Counted from the first letter of the stretch, positions 14,361 to 22,196 are shown. The stretch: DNA of 64,000 nucleotides from Caballeronia jiangsuensis (GCA_000648925.1 JFHF01000030.1:1-64000), one strand, 5' to 3'. Notes: generated by a model from the sequence alone, not told the origin. A program made the numbers and translations.

Positions 14361-16145
14361 TCACAGCAAGCCGAATACGACGACGCCCGTTTTCGTGCCC
14401 ACATAGACCTTGCCGTTCGCGACGGTCGGCGAGATGAACTTGTTGTTGCCGAACTGATCGCGCGTGCCCGCCTGATTGCTGTTGTACAACTCGGTCGCGA
14501 GATTGCCCGCGTTGTACGCATGAAGCACGGCGGTGGGCGTGGTGTTCTCGACGCCCCATACGATGCCGTTCGTGTTGCCGTTCGCGGAGATGACGGGCGC
14601 CAAGCCGGGGAAATTCCAGTTGCCCGCCGGGCTCGTGGTCTGACTCGACGCGACCGTCGCCACTACCGCGTTCACGACCGGCAGCGCCTTGAGGTGATCG
14701 CCCGCAGGACCGATATAGATCGTGTTGTTGTAAAACGCGGGCGCGGTGAACACGGGGCCGGTGATCGTCGAATACAGCGGCTGATAGATGTGATCGGCGT
14801 TCGAATCGAACTTGCCCATCGAGTCGCGATTCACGACGTACAGCACGCGCGTCTTGCCGCCGCCTATCGCGAGATGCTGCACGTTGCCGTTGATATCGGT
14901 GACATCGGGCAGGACCAGCACGCCGCCCGAGCCGAGATCGAGGTCCGCGTTCGATTCCGCGACGGTATCCGACGGCTCGAAATAATCGCTCACCTGAAGC
15001 GCCAGCGTCGGGGTCGGCGTGACCTTCAGGAAGCCGTTGCCGAAGTCGTTCTTGTTGGGCATCTCCTGCGCGTTGGTGGTCGGATCGAAGGTGCCGTTGC
15101 CGTCGAGGAAATAGATCGACGTCCCATCCGATGCGAGGCCCGCGCCGCCCATCCAGATGCCGCCCATCTGGCCGTTCGGCGTCACGTTGACGATGCCGGT
15201 CTGCTTCAAGGTATCCGCGCTGTAGCCGATGACCCAGCCGGTGTACGGCAAGGCGTCGCAATGCGAGCTCCATGCCGTATAGACGACGCCGTTCATGAGC
15301 AGCAGCGACGCGCGCTCGATGTACTGACCGGGCGTGAAGGGCACGACGCCGTTCACGCTGCCCGATCCGGTGCCGGGATACGAACCGGTGATTTCGGTCG
15401 GGCCGCCGAAGAGCTCGGCGCCTGTCGCGATGTCGATTGCGTGAATGCGCTGGTGATACGCGCCGCCGCTGTCCTTCGACATGCCGACGACATACATCGC
15501 GCCATTCGGCCCACGCGTGCGATCGATAACGGGCGTCGCCGTGATGCCGATGGTCGGCGTGGTCTGGTCGCAGCCGTGATCGTCGCTCGGAACTTCGCCC
15601 GCGAGCAGCGTGGAGACGTGCCAGAGCACGGTGCCCGTGTCGGCATCGAACGCGTAGATGCTTGCGTTCTCCGTTTCGACATACAGCACGTTATGCGTGC
15701 CGCCCGCGATCGGCACGTTGCCGAGAAAGAGCGGCTGGGCATCGACGGCGCCATCGACGCTATAGACGCCGAGCTTGCCGAAAGTCGAGCTGTTGACGTT
15801 GGCAAGCGTGAGCTTGGTTTCGGCGAGCTGCTGCGCGGTGCGGCGCATGTCGTTGTGGTACGTGGTGACGTCCATCGGCGTCGATGCGGACGGCCGGGTC
15901 GTCGCGGGCGTGCTCGCGCCCGACGGTGCGCTCGCGCCGCTTGCCGGCGACGCCGACGATGCGGGTGACGCCGACGACGCCGGCGATACCGGCGTCGCGG
16001 GACTCGACGCCGCAGCCGGCGATGATGCCGACGCCGCGCCTCCGGAAGTCGCGGACGGATCGGAGCTGGAACTGCCTCCGCTGCATCCGCCGATGATCGC
16101 TGCAATGGCAACTGCGGTCACGCCAACCGATAAATGCCCTTTCAT
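14361..16145 (-). CDS. PQQ-like beta-propeller lipoprotein
   Basis: A 594-residue exported lipoprotein. The signal peptide ends in a lipobox (IIGGC, Cys at 21), so it should be lipidated. Residues 21-90 form a low-complexity Ser/Ala/Pro linker, and the remainder has repeated beta-propeller blades with motifs such as ASIYAFDADTGTVLWHVSTLL and RIHAIDIATGAELFGGP, as in PQQ-dehydrogenase-like or BamB-like folds. The signature residues needed for PQQ binding in methanol/alcohol dehydrogenases are not evident, so enzymatic activity is doubtful. It is probably a cell-envelope scaffold or adhesin-like protein. Monocistronic. Confidence 0.75.
   Translation of the reverse strand: MKGHLSVGVTAVAIAAIIGGCSGGSSSSDPSATSGGAASASSPAAASSPATPVSPASSASPASSASPASGASAPSGASTPATTRPSASTPMDVTTYHNDMRRTAQQLAETKLTLANVNSSTFGKLGVYSVDGAVDAQPLFLGNVPIAGGTHNVLYVETENASIYAFDADTGTVLWHVSTLLAGEVPSDDHGCDQTTPTIGITATPVIDRTRGPNGAMYVVGMSKDSGGAYHQRIHAIDIATGAELFGGPTEITGSYPGTGSGSVNGVVPFTPGQYIERASLLLMNGVVYTAWSSHCDALPYTGWVIGYSADTLKQTGIVNVTPNGQMGGIWMGGAGLASDGTSIYFLDGNGTFDPTTNAQEMPNKNDFGNGFLKVTPTPTLALQVSDYFEPSDTVAESNADLDLGSGGVLVLPDVTDINGNVQHLAIGGGKTRVLYVVNRDSMGKFDSNADHIYQPLYSTITGPVFTAPAFYNNTIYIGPAGDHLKALPVVNAVVATVASSQTTSPAGNWNFPGLAPVISANGNTNGIVWGVENTTPTAVLHAYNAGNLATELYNSNQAGTRDQFGNNKFISPTVANGKVYVGTKTGVVVFGLL
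15876..16085 (-). repeat. Low-complexity Ser/Ala/Pro coding repeat in the lipoprotein
   Basis: Codes residues 21-90 of the lipoprotein. The core repeats the unit PASSAS (SPASSASPASSASPASGAS), likely a flexible tether between the lipid anchor and the propeller. The near-identical codons suggest slippage-prone length variation between strains. Confidence 0.7.
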
Positions 16146-16331
16146 CTGCGGATCTCCGTTTCGGGACGAGCGGCCGGTCCCCGGTGCTCGCGATTATTGT
16201 CTGCGGCGGCTTAATACGGGAAAAGATCGTCGGGGGACGGCTATGATTTGGCGGACCAGTCGGTTTCGCTCCGCGCGCCCTTCCCTCTGAGTTAAGCACA
16301 CGCCGGAGAAAAGTAAAAAAGCTTAAATCGG

Positions 16332-16402
16332 ATAAGCCGACAAAAATTGAACGGTTAGGCTTATTGCTTACGGAATGAAGGGCATCACAAGTGCCGCTTC
16401 AT
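16332..16402 (+). promoter_or_regulatory. Structured leader before the small-protein gene
   Basis: In a locally AT-rich gap of 282 bases two inverted repeats stand out. ATAAGCC (16332-16338) pairs with GGCTTAT (16358-16364). Closer to the gene, ATGAAG-GGCA (16375-16384) pairs with TGCC-G-CTTCAT (16392-16402) around a 7-base loop with one bulged G. The second hairpin ends 25 bases before the ATG at 16428. They may be a protein-binding site and a 5' UTR stem respectively. No known riboswitch class is recognised. Confidence 0.4.
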
Positions 16403-16427
16403 CGAAAACATAGAACCTGAGAGAACG

Positions 16428-16688
16428 ATGACCCAATCAGAAAATGTCATCTACAAAGGCCATGTGCTGAGCGCGACCGCCGTGCTGGAGCAGGACCGCT
16501 ATGCGGCGATGCTCATCGTCCGGGAGCCGGACGGCACGCGCCGCTCTATCGGCATGCTCGGCGAATTCGCCAGCGCGACCGGCGCGGTCCGCTACGCGTT
16601 TGCATATGGCATGGCCGAAATCGATCACCGGCAGTCCATGCAGCACCCGCGCCATTCGAGCGGCGCCCGCGTTGACCAGCACGCCTGA
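16428..16688 (+). CDS. Small protein, paralogue of the next gene
   Basis: An 86-residue hypothetical protein. It shares with the 76-residue protein encoded at 16753 a common pattern: a Y-x-G start, SAT, an A-x-L-I/I-L-x-E stretch, a second strand with G-x-L-G-x-FA and a GA-x-x-F/YA helix. The pattern suggests a small beta-beta-beta-alpha fold. No signal peptide, membrane segment or metal motif is visible. Its neighbours are a PAS kinase and an Fnr regulator, which suggests stress-related expression. I do not recognise a named family. Confidence 0.65.
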   Translation: MTQSENVIYKGHVLSATAVLEQDRYAAMLIVREPDGTRRSIGMLGEFASATGAVRYAFAYGMAEIDHRQSMQHPRHSSGARVDQHA

Positions 16689-16752
16689 TCCCGGGCGCAT
16701 CTCGCGGCACGCCCGCCGCCCGCGCCTCCGACCATTCCGACAAGTCAAACCT

Positions 16753-16983
16753 ATGATCATCTATCATCGGGGAGCGGCCTTTCAGCCCTCCGCCACTCGT
16801 GTGGGCAATGCGTTCGTCGCAACCGCATCGATTCTGGAAGAGGACGGCCACGCCACCTCGCTCGGCAATCTCGGCGCGTTCGCAAGCAAGGACGGCGCGC
16901 TCGGTTTCGCGGTGCGCTGCGCGACCGCCTTTCTCGACGGCGACGAACTGCCCATGCCGCCTTTCCGGCTGACCACGCAATAG
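16753..16983 (+). CDS. Small protein, paralogue of the preceding gene
   Basis: A 76-residue hypothetical protein starting MIIYHRGAAF. It aligns by eye over its whole length with the product of 16428-16688 (SAT near the start, ASILEEDG, LGNLGAFASKDGALGFA, then a short acidic DGDEL tail), so the two probably arose by tandem duplication. It lies 64 bases after the first gene and 46 bases before the histidine kinase gene on the same strand. Function unknown. Confidence 0.65.
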   Translation: MIIYHRGAAFQPSATRVGNAFVATASILEEDGHATSLGNLGAFASKDGALGFAVRCATAFLDGDELPMPPFRLTTQ

Positions 16984-17029
16984 CATTGCAACGCGTCGCA
17001 CGTTGCCTGCGCGCCTGCCCCTTGCAACG

Positions 17030-18124
17030 ATGACGAACGCACCCGCAAACGAACCCGTCGATCCCCGCGCGCCGCTCTCGCCCTCGCTGCAGACGGATGC
17101 GTCGTTCCGGCTTCTCGTGGAGGCCGTCGAAGACTATGCGATCTTCCTGCTCGACGCGCACGGCAACGTCGCGACATGGAACAACGGCGCAAAAAGGATC
17201 AAGGGCTATGACGCGCGGGAAATCGTCGGCCGTCATTTTTCCGTCTTCTATCCGCCCGAGGACATCGCGGCAGGCAAACCGCAAAGCGAACTCGCGATAG
17301 CGGCGCAGGCCGGGCGCGTCGAGGACGAAGGCTGGCGCATTCGCAAGGATGCGAGCCGCTTCTGGGCGAACGTCGTCATCACCGGGCTGCACGACGCGCG
17401 CGGCAATCTGCTCGGCTTCGCCAAGGTCACGCGCGACATGACCGACCGCTTGCGGCTCACCGAACTGCAACACGCGCGCGAACTCTCCGCGCACGTGCAG
17501 AGCGCGCTGGAAAACGAGCGCGCGTCGATCGCCCGCGAACTGCACGACGATCTCGGCCAGCAACTCGCCGCGCTGAAGATGCAGATATCCCTTCTCGACA
17601 CCGGCGCGCACGATGCGCATATCGCGAAGCAATCGCTCGCGCAGATCGACACGATCATCGGATCGGTGCGGCGCATCGCGGCAGGCCTGCGCCCGCCCGT
17701 GCTCGACGACCTCGGTCTCTTCGCCGCGATCGACTGGCTCGCCTGCGACTTTCGCCGCCGCTACGATCTGACGATTCACCTGGATCTCGAAGGCGAGGAA
17801 GACGGATTCGACACGACCGCCTCCACCTCGGTCTTCCGGCTGGTTCAGGAAGCGCTCACGAACATCGTGCGCCATGCGCGGGCCAGCGAGGCGCGCATCG
17901 CGATCGTCTGCACGCAGTCGCGCTGCACGCTGACCATAGAAGACGACGGTTGCGGCGCCGATGTCACGCGCGGCCGCGCCGCCGGCGCGTTCGGCCTGCT
18001 CGGCATGGGCGAGCGCGTGCGTCAACTGGGCGGCGTCATCGCGTTTCGCAGCGCGCCCGGCGAAGGCTTTCGCATTCGCGTGGAGATTCCGCTCGGGTAT
18101 CGCGCCGGCGACGGCCTCCCTTGA
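17030..18124 (+). CDS. PAS-domain sensor histidine kinase, NarX/DegS-like (HisKA_3)
   Basis: Soluble sensor kinase of 364 residues. Residues 23-140 form a PAS domain (ELVEAVEDYAIFLLD-like start, WNNGAKRIKGYDAREIVGRHFSVFYP) with a PAC end (VTRDMTDR). The dimerisation domain HisKA_3 carries the phospho-acceptor His172 in ARELHDDLGQQLAALK, and the HATPase part has QEALTNIVRHARAS and EDDGCGAD. No membrane segment is present, so the signal is cytoplasmic, possibly redox or a bound ligand. The NarL-type response regulator gene follows after 77 bases and is the likely partner. The start at 17030 was chosen at MTNAPAN; an ATG at 17003 is also in frame. Confidence 0.9.
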   Translation: MTNAPANEPVDPRAPLSPSLQTDASFRLLVEAVEDYAIFLLDAHGNVATWNNGAKRIKGYDAREIVGRHFSVFYPPEDIAAGKPQSELAIAAQAGRVEDEGWRIRKDASRFWANVVITGLHDARGNLLGFAKVTRDMTDRLRLTELQHARELSAHVQSALENERASIARELHDDLGQQLAALKMQISLLDTGAHDAHIAKQSLAQIDTIIGSVRRIAAGLRPPVLDDLGLFAAIDWLACDFRRRYDLTIHLDLEGEEDGFDTTASTSVFRLVQEALTNIVRHARASEARIAIVCTQSRCTLTIEDDGCGADVTRGRAAGAFGLLGMGERVRQLGGVIAFRSAPGEGFRIRVEIPLGYRAGDGLP

Positions 18125-18161
18125 CTTGAGTCAAGCGCTACGAGGCTGTCGTCGGTAAACT
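18121..18161 (+). promoter_or_regulatory. Fnr box and -10 element before the response regulator gene
   Basis: TTGACTTGAGTCAA (18121-18134) is a symmetric Fnr/Anr-type site (consensus TTGAT-N4-ATCAA) overlapping the kinase stop codon. TAAACT at 18156-18161 lies where the -10 element of a class II Fnr promoter should be. The box centre is 74.5 bases before the ATG at 18202. Confidence 0.65.
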
Positions 18162-18201
18162 CGAACTCCGCGCGAGTCGATCGAAAAAAGGAATCGCATC
18201 G

Positions 18202-18849
18202 ATGACGATAAGAGTGCTGATTGCCGATGACCATGCACTCGTGCGCGACGGCCTGCGCCACATTCTCGCGAACGCACACGGCTTCGAGGTCGCCGGCGAA
18301 GCGAGCGACGGACCCGCCACCCTCGCGCTCGCCCGCGCGACCGATGCCGACGTCCTCGTGCTCGATCTCTCGATGCCGGGCCGCGGCGGCCTCGACCTGC
18401 TCAAGCAGATCAAGGACGAAAAGCCCGACATGCGCATTCTCGTGCTCACCATGCACGCCGAACAGCAATACGCCGCGCGCGCCTTCAAGGCGGGGGCGTC
18501 GGGATACATCACTAAGGAAAGCGCGAGCGCGGAACTGGTCGCGGCGGTCGGCAAGGTCGCGTCGGGCGGCGTCTACGTGAGCCTCGCGATGGCCGAACGC
18601 TTCGCGCAGAGCCTCAGCGAACCCGCCGACGCGCTGCCGCATCAGCGCCTGTCGAACCGCGAGTTCGAGGTGTTCCGGCGCTTGTGCGCGGGCGAGTCGA
18701 TCAGCGATATCGGCGAGGCGCTGTGCGTGAGCGCGAAGACCGTCAGCACCTACAAGGCGCGCATCCTCGACAAGATGCGCATGCCGCACGAAGCAGCGCT
18801 CGTGCGTTACGCGGTGCGTCATCAACTCTTCGACGACGACGGCGCCTGA
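18202..18849 (+). CDS. NarL/LuxR-family response regulator
   Basis: A 215-residue two-component regulator. The receiver domain has the acidic pair IADDHAL, the phospho-acceptor Asp55 in VLDLSMPGRGG, the conserved Thr in VLTMHAEQ and Lys in YITKESAS. The C-terminal LuxR-type helix-turn-helix reads LSNREFEVFRRLCAGESISDIGEALCVSAKTVSTYKARILDKM. It is probably phosphorylated by the adjacent PAS kinase. It can be transcribed with the kinase or from its own Fnr-type promoter in the 77-base gap. Confidence 0.93.
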   Translation: MTIRVLIADDHALVRDGLRHILANAHGFEVAGEASDGPATLALARATDADVLVLDLSMPGRGGLDLLKQIKDEKPDMRILVLTMHAEQQYAARAFKAGASGYITKESASAELVAAVGKVASGGVYVSLAMAERFAQSLSEPADALPHQRLSNREFEVFRRLCAGESISDIGEALCVSAKTVSTYKARILDKMRMPHEAALVRYAVRHQLFDDDGA

Positions 18850-19010
18850 TCCCGATCCACGCCTGTCAGCGTTTCCCTACACGGCTTCCCGAACGCCTAC
18901 AGCACGATCCGCCTGCGCCGATTTATTTTCGAGATGAAGCGCTCAATAATTCGATGCGTGGCATTCAGGATCGCGCATCGATGCGCGATCCGCCCGACAG
19001 GAGGCGCAGC

Positions 19011-19745
19011 ATGATTCCCGCGAGCGCAGAGACTCTCGGCACGAGAGCCGACGTGAAGCGCACGAACACACGCTGTTCGACATGCTCGATGCAGCGCATC
19101 TGCATGCCGTCCGATCTATCGCCGGTCGAATACGAACGCCTCGACGCGATCATCTGCTCGACGCGTTCCGTGCGTCGCGGCGAAACGCTTTTCCGTTGCA
19201 GCGATCCGTTCCAGAGTCTCTATGCGGTGCGCAGCGGCTGCTTCAAGACCGTCGTCATGCACCGCGAAGGCCACGAGCAGGTCACGGGTTTTCATCTGCC
19301 GGGCGATGCGCTCGGGCTCGACGGCGTGAGCGCCGATCGCCACACGTGCGATGCGATCGCGCTGGAAGACAGCGTCGTCTGCATCATTCCGTTCGATCTG
19401 CTTGAATTGCTGTGCCGCGAAGTCAGGGCGCTCCAGCATCACGTACATCGCGTGATGTGCGGTGAAATCGTGCGCGAATCCAACCTCATGATGATGCTCG
19501 GCACGATGACGGCGGAGCAGCGCGTCGCGGCGTTCCTGCTCAATCTCTCGACGCGCATGAAGGCGCGCGGCTATTCGCCGGCGCAGTTCGTCCTGCGCAT
19601 GACGCGCGAGGAAATCGGCAGCTATCTCGGCCTGAAGATCGAAACCGTCAGCCGCATGTTCTCCAGGCTGCAGAAAGCCGGCGTGATCGATGCGCGTGGC
19701 CGCGACGTGCGGATTCTCGATCAGGCCCGGCTCGAAGAAGTCTGA
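19011..19745 (+). CDS. fnr: Fnr/Anr oxygen-sensing transcriptional regulator
   Basis: A 244-residue Crp/Fnr-family regulator. It has the N-terminal cysteine set C22, C25 and C31 (RCSTCSMQRIC) and a central Cys124 in SVVCIIPF, matching the four cysteines of Escherichia coli Fnr (20, 23, 29, 122) that bind an oxygen-labile 4Fe-4S cluster. The recognition helix contains ETVSR, the E-x-x-S-R pattern that reads TTGAT. The start at 19011 has a strong AGGAGG Shine-Dalgarno and gives the same spacing as Fnr. Four Fnr-type sites lie within 3 kb. The gene overlaps the convergent DUF1488 gene by 25 bases. Called Anr in pseudomonads and Fnr-like in Burkholderiales. Confidence 0.93.
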   Translation: MIPASAETLGTRADVKRTNTRCSTCSMQRICMPSDLSPVEYERLDAIICSTRSVRRGETLFRCSDPFQSLYAVRSGCFKTVVMHREGHEQVTGFHLPGDALGLDGVSADRHTCDAIALEDSVVCIIPFDLLELLCREVRALQHHVHRVMCGEIVRESNLMMMLGTMTAEQRVAAFLLNLSTRMKARGYSPAQFVLRMTREEIGSYLGLKIETVSRMFSRLQKAGVIDARGRDVRILDQARLEEV

Positions 19746-20026
19746 GCGCGCGCCTGGCGGAAGCGGAAAAATCCGCTGCGCAGCATGACCGATGTGCCGC
19801 CGACGCGGCTCAGCACATGCTCGGCGGCCCCTTCGATCGACGAGCGATGGCTCTCGAAAGCCTGCTGTAAATCTTCCTCCCGCCACGACGCCGCGCCGAA
19901 GTGATCTTCCAGCGCCTCGGCGGAAATGGTGCACGCGATGCGCTCGCCATCGGCGAAGGCGGCGAACGTGAGTGAAGGGACATCGCCCTGATAGACGGGC
20001 GGCTGGCTGGGAAAAGTGATGTTCAT
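19721..20026 (-). CDS. DUF1488 family protein
   Basis: A 101-residue protein starting MNITFPSQPPVYQGD, matching DUF1488: an N-terminal strand-rich half (LTFAAFADGERIACTISAEALEDHF) and a helical C-terminal half (AFESHRSSIEGAAEHVLSR). Members are small cytoplasmic proteins often near stress genes in Burkholderiales; no function is established. It has its own predicted Fnr promoter 80 bases upstream and overlaps the 3' end of the convergent fnr gene by 25 bases, which could let antisense transcripts link the two. Confidence 0.75.
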   Translation of the reverse strand: MNITFPSQPPVYQGDVPSLTFAAFADGERIACTISAEALEDHFGAASWREEDLQQAFESHRSSIEGAAEHVLSRVGGTSVMLRSGFFRFRQARAQTSSSRA

Positions 20027-20098
20027 GCCGATACCTCGCAATGGTTTCGACCTGCGGCGCATATCCACTGAGTCTCTGCCATGAAATCGCGCTGCGTA

Positions 20099-20112
20099 TT
20101 GATCTGGATCAA
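20099..20112 (-). promoter_or_regulatory. Fnr box before the DUF1488 gene
   Basis: TTGATCTGGATCAA is an exact match to the Fnr consensus TTGAT-N4-ATCAA. It overlaps the stop codon of the HPF-like gene and its centre is about 79 bases before the DUF1488 ATG on the minus strand. GAGACT (20076-20071) is in a suitable -10 position. Confidence 0.75.
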
Positions 20113-20405
20113 TACCGCTCGCGCAGGATCCGCACGGCGTCGTCGAAGGCGTGATGCATCGCCACGGTCGGGTCGGCGTCGGCATTGCGTTGCACCGTGA
20201 CCTGCTCGGCGTCGCACGTGAGGAGCACGAGTTGCGCGTCGTAGACGGGTTGCCCTGACGGGTCGGGACAGGCCTTGATCGTGAGGCGGCAATCGACGAT
20301 ATCCGTCGCGACGCCCGCAAGCCGCACGAGTTCGACGCCCGCTTCCCGTTCGATCACGTTCGAGCCGGAAAAGCCGAGGTAGGCGATCTGCATTCCGAGG
20401 CCCAT
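20109..20405 (-). CDS. HPF/RaiA-like ribosome-associated protein (tentative)
   Basis: A 98-residue protein whose order of features resembles ribosome hibernation factors: an N-terminal MQIAYLGFSGSNVIEREAG segment, VDCRLTIKACPDPSGQPVYDAQLVLLTCD forming two paired strands, and a C-terminal helix HHAFDDAVRILRERY. If right, it would bind the 30S subunit and silence ribosomes under stress. The basic residues usual in HPF are fewer here, so the assignment is moderate. It follows the universal stress protein gene by 31 bases with a good RBS (CAGGAG) and likely shares its Fnr-controlled promoter. Confidence 0.6.
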   Translation of the reverse strand: MGLGMQIAYLGFSGSNVIEREAGVELVRLAGVATDIVDCRLTIKACPDPSGQPVYDAQLVLLTCDAEQVTVQRNADADPTVAMHHAFDDAVRILRERY

Positions 20406-20436
20406 GTGATTGTTTCTCCTGTCAGGCCGCTGATCT

Positions 20437-20883
20437 TCACCCATCCTTGCCCTCACCATTCGGCGCCCGCATCAGCAGCACGGGACACGTCGAGCGTCTG
20501 ACGAACGCTTCGGCGACGCTGCCGAGCGCAAGCCGCCGCAAGCCGGTCCGGCCATGCGTGCCCATCACGACGAGATCGGCGGGCATATGCGCCGCACGTC
20601 GCTGCAGGCATTTCGCGATGGTGTCGGTCACGTTGCGCGTCTCGGCCAGTTCGGTTTCGCAGTCGATGCCGGCCGCGATCGCGCGCGCATACGCGATCTC
20701 CAGCGTGCGCGTGCCGTCCTCGCGCACGCTCACCCGATACTGCGCGGGAAACGACGAAAGCGCGGCCACGTCGATGACGAAGACGATGTTCACCCTGGCG
20801 AGCGTGCCGATACGGATCGCTTCGTCGAGCGCGCGTTGCGAGCATTCACTGCCATCGAGCGCAACCAGGATATTGCGGTACAT
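20437..20883 (-). CDS. Universal stress protein (UspA family)
   Basis: A single-domain Usp of 148 residues starting MYRNILVALDGSECSQRALDEAI. The ATP-binding motif G-2x-G-9x-G-S/T is present as MGTHGRTGLRRLALGSVAEAFVRRS, so it is expected to bind ATP. The start at 20883 is set by the family N-terminus. An Fnr box lies upstream, centred about 94 bases before the ATG, with TAGAGT at a -10 position. It heads an operon with the HPF-like gene, which suits survival during oxygen limitation. Confidence 0.92.
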   Translation of the reverse strand: MYRNILVALDGSECSQRALDEAIRIGTLARVNIVFVIDVAALSSFPAQYRVSVREDGTRTLEIAYARAIAAGIDCETELAETRNVTDTIAKCLQRRAAHMPADLVVMGTHGRTGLRRLALGSVAEAFVRRSTCPVLLMRAPNGEGKDG

Positions 20884-20943
20884 CGTCTTTCGTCCTTCAC
20901 GTCTGTGCGATGCGTTCGCGCACACGGCGCGGCCAACGCACTC

Positions 20944-20984
20944 ACTCTATCGCGGTGCTTGTCTGCGCAATTGACCTGAATCAA
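20944..20984 (-). promoter_or_regulatory. Fnr box and -10 element for the leftward usp gene
   Basis: TTGACCTGAATCAA (20971-20984) differs from the Fnr consensus by one base. On the minus strand TAGAGT (20949-20944) follows at the distance expected for the -10 element of a class II site. The operon read from it starts with the Usp at 20883. Confidence 0.65.
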
Positions 20985-21017
20985 GCGCAAGCGCATCGGC
21001 GCGCGACCCCGCTTCCG

Positions 21018-21059
21018 TTGATCTGAGTCAAGCGAACGATGGCGGCGTCTCCTTAGACT
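21018..21059 (+). promoter_or_regulatory. Fnr box and -10 element for the rightward usp gene
   Basis: TTGATCTGAGTCAA (21018-21031) is one base from the Fnr consensus. TAGACT (21054-21059) is placed as a -10 element. The centre is 74.5 bases before the ATG at 21099, the same distance as at the response regulator gene. Confidence 0.7.
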
Positions 21060-21098
21060 CGGGGCCATCAACTCTCAGCGGACTCCAGGAGTCATTCG

Positions 21099-21926
21099 AT
21101 GAGCTACAAGACCATCCTCGTGCACCTCGATACGAGCGTGCGCGCCCATCCCCGTCTGGAAACCGCGCTGCAACTCGCGAGGCAGTTCGACGCGTATGTG
21201 ATCGGCCTCTATTCGGTCTTCGAGCCGAACGCGCGCGCGTTCAATGTGATGGCCGGCACCGCCGCCTATTACGAAGCGCGGGCGGCCGTGCGCCGCGAAC
21301 AGGCCGGCGCGCTGGAACGGCTCTTTCACGCGGAGCTGAACCGTGCGGGCGTATCGGGCGAATGGCTCGCGCCAGGCGAACCGGCGGATCATGCGGTGCC
21401 GCATCACGCGCGCTGCGCCGATCTCGTGATCGCGGGCCAGGACGATCCCTCCGATCCCGAGTCCTATATCGGCGACGGCTTTCGCGAAAGTCTCATCCTG
21501 TCCGCGGGACGTCCGGTGCTGCTCGTGCCCTGCACCGGTTTCTTTCCCTCCATCGGCCGGTTTCCGATGATCGCGTGGGATGGCGGCCGCGAAGCCGCGC
21601 GCGCGGTCCACGACGCGTTGCCGTTGCTGAAGGCGGCCGGGCGCGCGACCATCGTCAGGGTCGATGAGAAAGCGGACGAACGCATCGCGGACGCGGACAT
21701 CGCCGCGTGCATCGCGCGGCATGGCGTGGAGGTCGATATCGTGTCGGCCGCGAGCGGCCCGGATGCATCGGCGGGCGACATTCTGCTATCGCGCGCCGCC
21801 GATCTCGGCGCGGATCTCGTCGTAATGGGCGGCTACGGTCATGCGCGCTGGCGCGAACTCGTGCTCGGCGGCGCGACGCGCACCTTCCTGCAATCGATGA
21901 CCGTGCCGGTGCTGATGTCGCATTGA
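21099..21926 (+). CDS. Tandem universal stress protein
   Basis: A 275-residue protein of two Usp halves. The first half begins MSYKTILVHLDTSVRAHPRLETALQLA and has a degenerate ATP motif; the second half begins near ARAVHDALPLL and ends with VVMGGYGHARWRELVLGGATRTFLQSMTVPVLMSH, a complete G-x2-G-x9-G-[ST]-like loop. Such tandem Usps occur in the Anr regulon of pseudomonads and in Burkholderia. It is divergent from the other usp operon, and the 215-base gap carries two Fnr boxes, one for each direction. RBS CAGGAG is present. Confidence 0.9.
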   Translation: MSYKTILVHLDTSVRAHPRLETALQLARQFDAYVIGLYSVFEPNARAFNVMAGTAAYYEARAAVRREQAGALERLFHAELNRAGVSGEWLAPGEPADHAVPHHARCADLVIAGQDDPSDPESYIGDGFRESLILSAGRPVLLVPCTGFFPSIGRFPMIAWDGGREAARAVHDALPLLKAAGRATIVRVDEKADERIADADIAACIARHGVEVDIVSAASGPDASAGDILLSRAADLGADLVVMGGYGHARWRELVLGGATRTFLQSMTVPVLMSH

Positions 21927-21975
21927 TGTGCGCCGTGTACGATAGAGACGTCGATATCGGATTTCAGGAGGCGCC

Positions 21976-22170
21976 ATGAAAGCGGTATGCCCGCTGCACG
22001 GGCCGACGACCATCGTCCGCACGAACGCGTATGGCTTTCCGGTCTACGCGTGCTGCTGCGACGACGTGCCTTATGCCACGCCGCCGGATGCATGCACGAG
22101 GGCGCCGACGCAACGCGGCGCCCCTTCCGAGCCACAGAAGCCCCGGCAGCCGAAACCCCGAAAGGAATGA
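21976..22170 (+). CDS. Small Cys-rich protein
   Basis: A 64-residue protein with a strong AGGAGG ribosome site seven bases before the ATG. The N-terminal half has C5-x2-H8 (CPLHGP) and a CCC run (YACCCDDVPY), which together could bind a metal ion as a minimal zinc ribbon; the C-terminal half is rich in proline and charged residues (QKPRQPKPRKE). It follows the tandem usp gene by 49 bases and probably shares its transcript. I do not recognise the family. Confidence 0.6.
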   Translation: MKAVCPLHGPTTIVRTNAYGFPVYACCCDDVPYATPPDACTRAPTQRGAPSEPQKPRQPKPRKE

Positions 22171-22196
22171 TTGCGGCGCGCGCTCGTGCAATTGCT

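Noticed and set aside
14223-15968. A 581-residue open frame on the plus strand across the lipoprotein gene.
   Set aside because: It is antisense to a lipoprotein with a signal peptide and propeller motifs, has an arginine-rich composition typical of high-GC shadow frames, and lacks an RBS or any family resemblance.
16757-18025. 422-residue open frame opposite the PAS histidine kinase.
   Set aside because: Antisense to a kinase with all sensor and catalytic motifs; no support for translation.
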